DNA from: Betaproteobacteria bacterium
GTDB taxonomy: Bacteria > Pseudomonadota > Gammaproteobacteria > Burkholderiales > Casimicrobiaceae
NCBI GenBank assembly: GCA_005888955.1
Contig: VBCS01000103.1
Span: 1-13,244, forward strand
DNA: 13,244 nucleotides
Reading direction: 5' to 3'
Shown here: piece after piece, positions 7,335 through 13,244 of the stretch
Layout: each line of letters starts with the position of its first letter
Position numbering within the stretch: position 1 is the first letter of the stretch
Notes under the pieces: model-generated
What the model saw: the letters and a program-made list of their open reading frames with translations, nothing else
What the model was told of the DNA's origin: nothing
Database searches by the model: none
Position numbers and translations under genes: made by a program

Positions 7335-9370
7335 TGGCTCGAGTTCAGGCTCAGTACGCCGCACCCCGTGCGTCGCTGGAAGTCGATAACGGCCTGCGGC
7401 CGGTCGTCATCGAAAACGTGAAGCCGCGGGTCGATCACGGGCGGTTCGCGATCAAACGCACGCCGGGCGAGACGGTGGTGGTCGAAGCCGACATATTTGC
7501 CGACGGTCATGACCAGTTGCGCTGCCTGCTCCGGCACCGCCGCGCCGGCGCTCGCGACTGGTTCGAGACGTCGATGACTGCGCTCGGCAACGATCGCTGG
7601 CGCGCCGGATTCATCGTGACCGAGCTTGGCCGCTACGAATACCAGGTCACGGCGTGGGTCGACGCGTTCCTGTCCTGGCGCCACGACTTCGTCCGGCGCA
7701 GTACCGCGGACGAGGCCGATATTGCGCTGGCGTTGCAGACCGGGGCGGCGCTGGTGCAGGACGCCGCGAAGCGCGCCGCCGCAACTGCAGCGAAGCGCCT
7801 GCGCGAGATCGCGCGCGTGCTGGCGGCCAATGGCAAGCTTTCCGCCCGCCGCGAGCTGGCGCTCGGCGACGAGCTCGCGCTGCTGATGCAAGCGCATGCG
7901 GATTGTCGCTCGGCGACCACGCTCGAACCGCCGCTCCCGGTCATCGTCGAGCCGGAACGCGCGCGCTTTTCCAGCTGGTACGAGATGTTTCCGCGCTCGT
8001 GCGGTCCGCCCGGGAGCGGGCACGGCACGTTCTCCGACTGCGAAGCCCTGCTGCCGCGCATCGCGGCGCTGGGCTTCGACGTTCTGTATTTTCCGCCGAT
8101 CCATCCAATCGGACGCGTCAAGCGCAAGGGCCGCAATAACACGCTCGTGCCGGCCGCCGACGATCCGGGCAGCCCGTGGGCGATCGGCGCCGAAGAGGGC
8201 GGGCACAAGGCGATCCATCCGGCGCTGGGGACGCTGGACGATTTCCGGCGGCTCGTGGCCGCAGCAAGGAAGCTCGGCATCGACATCGCGCTCGATATCG
8301 CGCTGCAATGCGCGCCCGACCATCCCTACGTCAAGGAGCATCCGGAGTGGTTCCGGCGACGCGCCGACGGAAGCATTCAATACGCGGAGAATCCGCCGAA
8401 GAAATACGAGGACATTTATCCGTTCAATTTTGCGACGTCGACGGCAACGGCACTGTGGGAAGAGATCAAGGGCATCTTCGACTATTGGATCGCGCAGGGC
8501 GTGCACGTTTTTCGCGTCGACAATCCGCACACCAAGCCGTTCGCCCTTTGGGAATGGCTAATCGGCGAAATCAAGCGCGACCACCCCCAGGTGATTTTCC
8601 TGTCCGAAGCGTTCACAAGGCCGCGCGTGATGCATCGCCTAGCGAAGCTCGGCTTTAGCCAGTCGTACACCTACTTCGCTTGGCGCAATACCAAGGCCGA
8701 GCTGACCGACTACTTCACCGAGCTGACCGCAACGGACTCGCGGGAGTATTTCCGCCCCAACGCGTGGCCCAACACGCCGGACATTCTGACCGAATACATG
8801 CAGTTCGGCGGGCGGCCTGCGTTCATGACCCGGCTGGTGCTCGCGGCGACGCTATGCGCGAATTACGGCATCTACGGACCGGCGTTCGAGCTATGCGAGA
8901 ATCGGCCGCGCGAGCCGCACAGCGAAGAGTACCTCGATTCCGAGAAATACGAGATCCATCATCGGGACCTGGATCGGCCCGACGGCCTTCGCGATTTCAT
9001 CGCGCGCGTGAACGCGGCGCGGCACGCGAACGCGGCGCTGCAGTTCGACTGGAACCTGCGCTTCCACGCGGTCGACAACGACCAGCTCATCTGCTACAGC
9101 AAGACGACGGCCGATCGCGCGGGCTCGATGTTGATGGTTGTCAATCTCGATCCGCATCATATGCAATCGGGCTGGGTCGACCTGAATCTGGCCGAGCTGG
9201 GCATCGATGCCGGGGAGGTCTTCCAGGCGCACGATCTGCTCTCCGACGCGCGTTACCTCTGGCGCGGGCCGCGCAACTACGTCGAGCTCAATCCGCAAAT
9301 CTGTCCAGCGCACGTGTTGCGCCTGCGCCGGCACGCGCACACCGAGCGGGATTTCGACTATTTCGCCTAG
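7334..9370 (+). CDS. glgE: alpha-1,4-glucan:maltose-1-phosphate maltosyltransferase GlgE
   Basis: The protein has 678 aa, the normal GlgE length. It transfers maltosyl units from alpha-maltose 1-phosphate to the non-reducing end of alpha-1,4-glucan and releases phosphate. The N-terminal domain (about 20-120: IENVKPRVDHGRFAIKR, GETVVVEADIFADGHD) and a helical insert (about 125-200) precede the GH13 barrel, which begins at SSWYEMFPRS. FPPIHPIGRVKRKGRNN and ENPPKKYEDIYPFNF are GlgE-specific donor-site segments. Catalytic residues are D396 (FRVDNPHTKP, nucleophile), E425 (LSEAFTRP, acid/base) and D483 (NTPDILTEY). These match Streptomyces coelicolor GlgE D394, E423 and D480 almost number for number. 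The ATG overlaps the glgB TGA, with AAGGGGAG at 7323-7330 as ribosome binding site. The frame is also open backwards through glgB, but that extension is only a shadow of glgB. Confidence 0.97.
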   Translation: MARVQAQYAAPRASLEVDNGLRPVVIENVKPRVDHGRFAIKRTPGETVVVEADIFADGHDQLRCLLRHRRAGARDWFETSMTALGNDRWRAGFIVTELGRYEYQVTAWVDAFLSWRHDFVRRSTADEADIALALQTGAALVQDAAKRAAATAAKRLREIARVLAANGKLSARRELALGDELALLMQAHADCRSATTLEPPLPVIVEPERARFSSWYEMFPRSCGPPGSGHGTFSDCEALLPRIAALGFDVLYFPPIHPIGRVKRKGRNNTLVPAADDPGSPWAIGAEEGGHKAIHPALGTLDDFRRLVAAARKLGIDIALDIALQCAPDHPYVKEHPEWFRRRADGSIQYAENPPKKYEDIYPFNFATSTATALWEEIKGIFDYWIAQGVHVFRVDNPHTKPFALWEWLIGEIKRDHPQVIFLSEAFTRPRVMHRLAKLGFSQSYTYFAWRNTKAELTDYFTELTATDSREYFRPNAWPNTPDILTEYMQFGGRPAFMTRLVLAATLCANYGIYGPAFELCENRPREPHSEEYLDSEKYEIHHRDLDRPDGLRDFIARVNAARHANAALQFDWNLRFHAVDNDQLICYSKTTADRAGSMLMVVNLDPHHMQSGWVDLNLAELGIDAGEVFQAHDLLSDARYLWRGPRNYVELNPQICPAHVLRLRRHAHTERDFDYFA

Positions 9371-9656
9371 GCAGGCCGATACAGGACCCCTCATGAGCCG
9401 CGTTTCGGACGAGATGGCCCCGGATGCAAGGCGCGAGCCGCGTCGAATAGCTGGTGCATATTCGCAAGGCGAGCAACGGTGCAGCCGGGGCCCTCATTTG
9501 CCAAATGAGCGTCGAAACCCGGTCGGCAGCGGCTTTGCGGGCGGTCTGCTTTGTCGCGGCTCGCTCGTGTGCGATCGAGCACACGTCGCTCGCCGCTTCG
9601 CGCATCCCATCCCGCAAAGCCGCTGCGCGGCCACGACGGGTCCTGTATCAGCCTGC
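9371..9656. repeat. 286-bp palindromic element with 19-bp terminal inverted repeats and nested hairpins
   Basis: The outer arms are GCAGGCCGATACAGGACCC (9371-9389) and GGGTCCTGTATCAGCCTGC (9638-9656), matching at 18 of 19 positions. The left arm begins on the base after the glgE stop; the right arm ends 14 nt before the treS ATG. Three independent arms lie inside. Arm A is 9416-9428 with 9480-9492 (12/13, core GGCCCCGG/CCGGGGCC), holding a small stem CGAATA/TATTCG (9444-9449/9459-9464). Arm B is CTCATTT-GCC-AAATGAG (9493-9509). Arm C is GCAGCGGCTTTGCGGG (9526-9541) with its perfect complement at 9611-9626, enclosing CGTGTGC-GATCGA-GCACACG (9566-9585). CTCATGAG (9390-9397) is palindromic too, and GCAAGGCG occurs twice (9426, 9464). 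No convincing gene, no T-run and no obvious flanking target duplication are seen. It may be a MITE-like mobile repeat or a structured intercistronic RNA. Confidence 0.75.
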
Positions 9657-9670
9657 TTGCATATCGCGGC

Positions 9671-12600
9671 ATGGACCAGCTTGCGACCGAGCTAGTGTCG
9701 ACTAGCAGTGAGACCGAGCGGGAGCAGGATCCGCTCTGGTACAAGGACGCGGTCGTCTATCAGCTGCACATCAAGGCGTTCTTCGATTCCAACGATGACG
9801 GGATCGGGGACTTCCACGGCCTGACCGAGAAGCTGGACTACATCAAGGATCTCGGCGTCAACACGATCTGGCTGCTGCCGTTCTACCCATCGCCGCTGCG
9901 CGACGACGGTTACGACGTCGCCGATTACCACAACGTCAACCCGATGTATGGAACCCGCAGCGACTTCCAGCGTTTCGTGGGCGAGGCGCACCGGCGCGGG
10001 TTGCGCGTCATCACCGAGTTGATCGTCAACCACACCTCGGACCAGCACCCGTGGTTCCAGGCGGCGCGACGCGCGCCGCAGGGCTCGAAAAAGCGTGACT
10101 ACTACGTGTGGAGCGACACTCCCGACAAATATAAAGGCACGCGCATCATTTTCACCGACACGGAGAAGTCGAATTGGGCGTGGGACGAGGTCGCGAACGC
10201 GTACTACTGGCACCGCTTTTTCAGCCACCAACCGGACTTGAACTTCGACAACCCACAGGTGCTGAAGGCAATCTACCGCGTCATGCGCTACTGGCTCGAT
10301 ATCGGCGTCGACGGGTTCCGACTCGACGCGATCCCGTACCTGTGCGAGCGCGAAGGCACCAATAACGAAAACCTGCCGGAGACACACGCGGTGCTCAAGA
10401 AGCTGCGCGCGCTCCTCGATGCGCATTACCCCGACGTGCTGCTGCTGGCGGAGGCAAACCAATGGCCCGAGGACGTGCGCGAGTATTTCGGCGATGGCGA
10501 CGAATGCCACATGGCCTACCACTTCCCGTTGATGCCGCGCATGTACATGGCCATCGCACTGGAGGAGCGGCACCCGATCACGGAGATCATGAACCAGACG
10601 CCGGACATCCCGGAAACCTGCCAGTGGGCGATCTTCCTGCGCAACCACGATGAGCTGACGCTCGAGATGGTGACCAGCAAGGAACGCGACTACATGTACA
10701 ACATGTACGCCGTCGACAAGCGCGCGCGCATCAATCTGGGTATCCGGCGCCGGCTCGCTCCGCTGCTCGAGAACGACGTGGGGCGCATCAAGCTCATGAC
10801 CAGCCTGCTGTTGTCGATGCCGGGGTCCCCGATTCTCTACTATGGCGACGAGATCGGCATGGGCGACAACATCTACCTCGGCGACCGCGACGGCGTCCGC
10901 ACGCCGATGCAGTGGCGCCCCGAGCGCAACGCGGGCTTCTCGCGCGCGGATCCGCAGCGGCTGTATCTCCAGCCGATCATGGATCAGATCTACGGCTACG
11001 AAGTGGTGAACGTCGAGGCGCAGGCGCGCGCGCCTTGGTCGCTCCTCAACTGGACGCGACGCATCCTCGCGGTGCGCAAGGGCTTTCAGGCGTTCGGGCG
11101 CGGCACGCTGAAGTTCCTGCGTCCCGCCAATCGCAAGATCCTCGCCTATCTGCGCGAATACGGCGACGAAATCGTCCTGTGCGTCGCCAACCTCGCGCGC
11201 TCGGCACAACCGGTCGAGCTCGATCTCGCCAAATACAAGGGACGTGTTCCGATCGAGCTGATCGGCCGGACGGCATTCCCGCCGATCGGGGAGCTGCCCT
11301 ATCTCCTGACGCTCTCCGGACACGGGTTCCTGTGGTTTCGCCTGGCGGCCGCCGAGAATGCGCCGGCCTGGCGCGAGGAACTGTTGCCGCGCGAGGAGCT
11401 TCCCGTGCTGGTTCTGTTCGACGGTTGGGCGAGCCTGTTCCGCGACCGCGTCGTGCCGTGGCGCATCAGCTTGTCGGAAAAGGTGCGCGAGCAGCTCGAA
11501 GGCGAGGTGCTGCCGGAGTTCATCGCCGGGCGGCGCTGGTATGCCGCGAAAAGCGAGCCGGTGCGGCGCGTCGAGATCGCCGATCATGTCGAGTGGAAGC
11601 CGGGAGACCGACGCTGGCTGGTCGCACTGGCGCGTGTGCAAGGCACGAGTGACGAAACGCAGACCTATTTCCTGCCGCTCACTCTCGCCTGGGAAGACGT
11701 CGACGAGGGCTTGGTGAACGCTCTGGGCAGTTTCACGATCGCCAAAGCGCGCCAGCAAGCACAGGTCGGCGTGCTCGCCGATGCGTTCGGCGACGAGACC
11801 TTCGTGCGCGCGTTGGTCACCGCGGTCGGCGAGGGGGTGCGGATCAAGTCGGCGCGGGGCAGCCTGCACTTCAAGCCGACGAGCGCGTTCGCGCGGCTGG
11901 TCGGAACGGACCTCGCCGCGTTGCCGGTAACGATGCCGAACGCGCAAAGCAGCAACACGATCGTCTCGCTGGGCGACCGGATGTTCCTCAAGGGCTACCG
12001 CCGCCTGCAGGCAGGGGTGAATCCCGAGGTCGAGATCGGCCGCTATCTCACCGACGTCGTTCAGTTCGCCCACTGCGTGCCGGTGGCAGGCAGCGTCGAG
12101 TACGTCGCGGAGGATGGCCGCACCGCGACGCTCGCGCTGGTTCAGAAGTATGTGTACAACCAGGGCAGCGGTTGGGACTACACGCTCAACTACCTGGACC
12201 GGTTCTTCGAGGACATTTCGCGCGAGGCGACGACGGTGACCGGAGCAGATGTTCATGGTGGCTACACAGCGCTTGCGCGCACTCTTGGCATGCGCACGGC
12301 GGAGCTGCACGCGGCGTTCGCCCAAAATGCCGGGGATCCGGCGTTCGACCCGGTACCGCTGGCGGCGCCTGAGGTCGCCGCTTGGACCGAACGCCTGCGC
12401 GACGAGGCAACACGAGTGCTCGACCGCTTGGAGCGGCGGCGCGATGCGCTTCCGGAGTTCGCGCGCGCCGATGCCGATCGCCTGCTGGCGCAGCGTGACC
12501 AGTTGCTCGCGCGGATCGCGGCCCATGCGAACGACGACGGTAAAGGCATCAAGACACGTCTGCACGGGGATTATCATCTGGGGCAGGTGCTGCTCGTGCA

Positions 12601-13009
12601 GAACGATTTCGTCATTATCGACTTCGAGGGCGAGCCATCGCGCACGATGGAGGAGAGGGCGCAGAAGCACTCGCCGCTCAAGGACGTCGCGGGCATGCTG
12701 CGTTCGTTCGACTATGCGATGCACACCGCGTTGTTCAAGTTCGTCTCCGAACGCCCGGACGCGCGCGAAGCGGTCGAGCCCGCCGGCCGGCAGTGGCAGG
12801 CGCAAGCGGGAGGGGCCTTCCTCGACGGTTACGACCAGGTCGCGCGCGCCAGTGGAGTGACTTCCGCGCGTGCCGAAATGAAGGGGTTGCTCGAGCTCTT
12901 CGTGCTTGAAAAGGCGGTGTATGAGCTCAAGTACGAGATCGACAATCGTCCGGATTGGGTGCGGATTCCGCTCATCGGCCTGCTGGATACCCTCCAGCGC
13001 AGCCGCTGA
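9671..13009 (+). CDS. treS: trehalose synthase / maltokinase fusion (TreS-Mak)
   Basis: The protein has 1112 aa and two enzymes. Residues about 15-560 are TreS, a GH13 enzyme that interconverts trehalose and maltose: LWYKDAVVYQLHIKAFFDSN, PFYPSPLRDDGYDVADY, then D219 (VDGFRLDAIPYL, nucleophile), E261 (LLAEANQWPED, acid/base) and D327 (FLRNHDELTLEM). Residues about 610-1112 are maltokinase (Mak/Pep2), which makes maltose 1-phosphate with ATP. Its N-cap begins near LPEFIAGRRWYAAKSEPVRR. The kinase site has RLHGDYHLGQVLL (H965, D967) and FVIIDFEGEPSR (D984, metal-binding). Such fusions are known in many GlgE-pathway bacteria. The ATG at 9671 gives the family N-terminus but has no Shine-Dalgarno. 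A GTG at 9695 also lacks a clear one, and the frame is open upstream into the palindromic element, which is unlikely to be coding. Product maltose 1-phosphate feeds GlgE encoded just upstream. Confidence 0.96.
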   Translation: MDQLATELVSTSSETEREQDPLWYKDAVVYQLHIKAFFDSNDDGIGDFHGLTEKLDYIKDLGVNTIWLLPFYPSPLRDDGYDVADYHNVNPMYGTRSDFQRFVGEAHRRGLRVITELIVNHTSDQHPWFQAARRAPQGSKKRDYYVWSDTPDKYKGTRIIFTDTEKSNWAWDEVANAYYWHRFFSHQPDLNFDNPQVLKAIYRVMRYWLDIGVDGFRLDAIPYLCEREGTNNENLPETHAVLKKLRALLDAHYPDVLLLAEANQWPEDVREYFGDGDECHMAYHFPLMPRMYMAIALEERHPITEIMNQTPDIPETCQWAIFLRNHDELTLEMVTSKERDYMYNMYAVDKRARINLGIRRRLAPLLENDVGRIKLMTSLLLSMPGSPILYYGDEIGMGDNIYLGDRDGVRTPMQWRPERNAGFSRADPQRLYLQPIMDQIYGYEVVNVEAQARAPWSLLNWTRRILAVRKGFQAFGRGTLKFLRPANRKILAYLREYGDEIVLCVANLARSAQPVELDLAKYKGRVPIELIGRTAFPPIGELPYLLTLSGHGFLWFRLAAAENAPAWREELLPREELPVLVLFDGWASLFRDRVVPWRISLSEKVREQLEGEVLPEFIAGRRWYAAKSEPVRRVEIADHVEWKPGDRRWLVALARVQGTSDETQTYFLPLTLAWEDVDEGLVNALGSFTIAKARQQAQVGVLADAFGDETFVRALVTAVGEGVRIKSARGSLHFKPTSAFARLVGTDLAALPVTMPNAQSSNTIVSLGDRMFLKGYRRLQAGVNPEVEIGRYLTDVVQFAHCVPVAGSVEYVAEDGRTATLALVQKYVYNQGSGWDYTLNYLDRFFEDISREATTVTGADVHGGYTALARTLGMRTAELHAAFAQNAGDPAFDPVPLAAPEVAAWTERLRDEATRVLDRLERRRDALPEFARADADRLLAQRDQLLARIAAHANDDGKGIKTRLHGDYHLGQVLLVQNDFVIIDFEGEPSRTMEERAQKHSPLKDVAGMLRSFDYAMHTALFKFVSERPDAREAVEPAGRQWQAQAGGAFLDGYDQVARASGVTSARAEMKGLLELFVLEKAVYELKYEIDNRPDWVRIPLIGLLDTLQRSR
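9691..9706 (+). promoter_or_regulatory. hairpin in the first codons of treS-mak
   Basis: GCTAGT (9691-9696) and ACTAGC (9701-9706) form a perfect 6-bp stem with a GTCG loop, 20 nt into the coding region and spanning the alternative GTG start at 9695. A stem here could affect initiation. It may also be chance, since both halves encode ordinary residues of a variable N-terminus. Confidence 0.3.
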
Positions 13010-13070
13010 ACCCGTGCGACCGCAACCGCGCGCAGGCGAAAGCGGCTCACAAGTTCGCGCCGTCTTCAAG

Positions 13071-13075
13071 AGGAG
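13071..13075 (+). promoter_or_regulatory. ribosome binding site of the mechanosensitive channel gene
   Basis: AGGAG lies 6 nt before the ATG at 13082. A GTG at 13079 is adjacent and in frame, but the spacing favours the ATG. The 72-bp gap after treS-mak shows no terminator with a T-run; only a loose AGCCGC/GCGGCT pair (13001-13006/13042-13047) is present. Confidence 0.6.
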
Positions 13076-13081
13076 AACGTG

Positions 13082-13244
13082 ATGGACGTCAACATGCTGC
13101 TCGAGTCGATCCGGGAGTCGCTGCGCCAGATCGGGACCTTTCTGCCCAGGTTACTGCTCGCGATCGTCATTCTCATCATCGGCTGGCTCGTCGCGAAGGC
13201 GGTGCGCTTTGCGATCGTGAAAGCCTTGCGCACGATCAACTTCA
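13082..13244 (+). CDS. MscS-type mechanosensitive ion channel, 5' end only
   Basis: Fifty-four codons are visible before the window ends. The protein starts MDVNMLLESIRESLRQIGTF with an amphipathic helix, followed by a membrane helix at about 22-40 (LPRLLLAIVILIIGWLVAKA) and a basic stretch VRFAIVKALRTINF. This arrangement matches the N-terminal conserved TM helix of small bacterial MscS/CmpX-like channels, which open under membrane tension to release solutes. The pore helix and beta domain lie outside the window, so the subfamily is uncertain. Placement downstream of trehalose-consuming genes suggests a loose osmotic-stress theme, which is an inference. Confidence 0.72.
   Translation, partial: MDVNMLLESIRESLRQIGTFLPRLLLAIVILIIGWLVAKAVRFAIVKALRTINF

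Noticed and set aside
5918..9370. Apparent 1150-aa plus-strand protein ending as GlgE
   Set aside because: The first 470 or so residues are an alternative frame of glgB. GlgE has its own ATG at 7334 with a ribosome binding site and family-typical length.
9493..9509. Intrinsic terminator after glgE (CTCATTT/AAATGAG hairpin)
   Set aside because: The stem is followed by CGTCGAAACC, not a T-run, and is better explained as one arm of the larger palindromic element.
9551..9670. N-terminal extension of TreS-Mak starting at 9551
   Set aside because: The extra 40 residues would be encoded by the right half of the palindromic element, are basic and unlike TreS N-termini, and have no ribosome binding site.
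9391..9744. Minus-strand frame of 117 codons across the palindromic element
   Set aside because: Open frames through inverted repeats arise easily; there is no start signal or domain. It might be annotated as a hypothetical protein wherever the element recurs.
9692..13069. Minus-strand open frame of 1125 codons opposite treS-mak
   Set aside because: It is a compositional shadow of the well-supported TreS-Mak gene and shows no motif of its own.
1..13244. CRISPR array, tRNA, rRNA or insertion-sequence gene
   Set aside because: No regularly spaced repeats, no cloverleaf with tRNA consensus boxes, no rRNA segments and no transposase or integrase motifs were seen on either strand.

Overview
The window is GC-rich and gene-dense, and most likely comes from a betaproteobacterium of Burkholderiales or Nitrosomonadales type. 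That placement rests on a PhaM-like granule protein, a PP0621-family zinc-ribbon-like protein, a GlcD-type FAD dehydrogenase and the codon usage. It is an inference from gene content, not a taxonomic assignment. No tRNA, rRNA, CRISPR array or transposase gene was seen.

Layout. Positions 1-1611 (minus strand) hold a GlcD/D-2-hydroxyacid dehydrogenase-type FAD oxidoreductase, followed 8 nt downstream by the start of a PP0621-family protein that runs off the left edge. Reading away from these, 1664-3317 (plus) is a tight three-gene unit: a short PhaM-like protein, a glutathione S-transferase whose start overlaps the phaM stop, and a YbhB/YbcL (PEBP) protein 8 nt further on. A 198-bp gap then leads to a small exported two-EF-hand protein (3516-3827). 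Converging on it from the other strand is a decayed M61 glycyl-aminopeptidase gene (about 3845-5233) with several frameshifts, two apparent internal deletions and a lost zinc-ligand histidine.

Positions 5418-13009 (plus) are the main functional block: glgB, glgE and a treS-mak fusion. Together they encode the whole GlgE route from trehalose to branched alpha-glucan. TreS isomerises trehalose to maltose, the maltokinase domain makes maltose 1-phosphate, GlgE polymerises it into linear alpha-1,4-glucan, and GlgB adds alpha-1,6 branches. All catalytic carboxylates of the three GH13 domains are visible. glgB and glgE overlap by one base (TGATG). glgE and treS-mak are instead separated by exactly 300 bp.

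Most of that 300-bp gap is one palindromic element (9371-9656). It has 19-bp outer inverted repeats (18/19 matching) that begin on the base after the glgE stop, and it encloses at least three independent hairpin arms. This is the most unusual feature in the window: either a small non-autonomous mobile repeat or a structured intercistronic RNA. The window ends inside an MscS-type mechanosensitive channel gene that starts at 13082.
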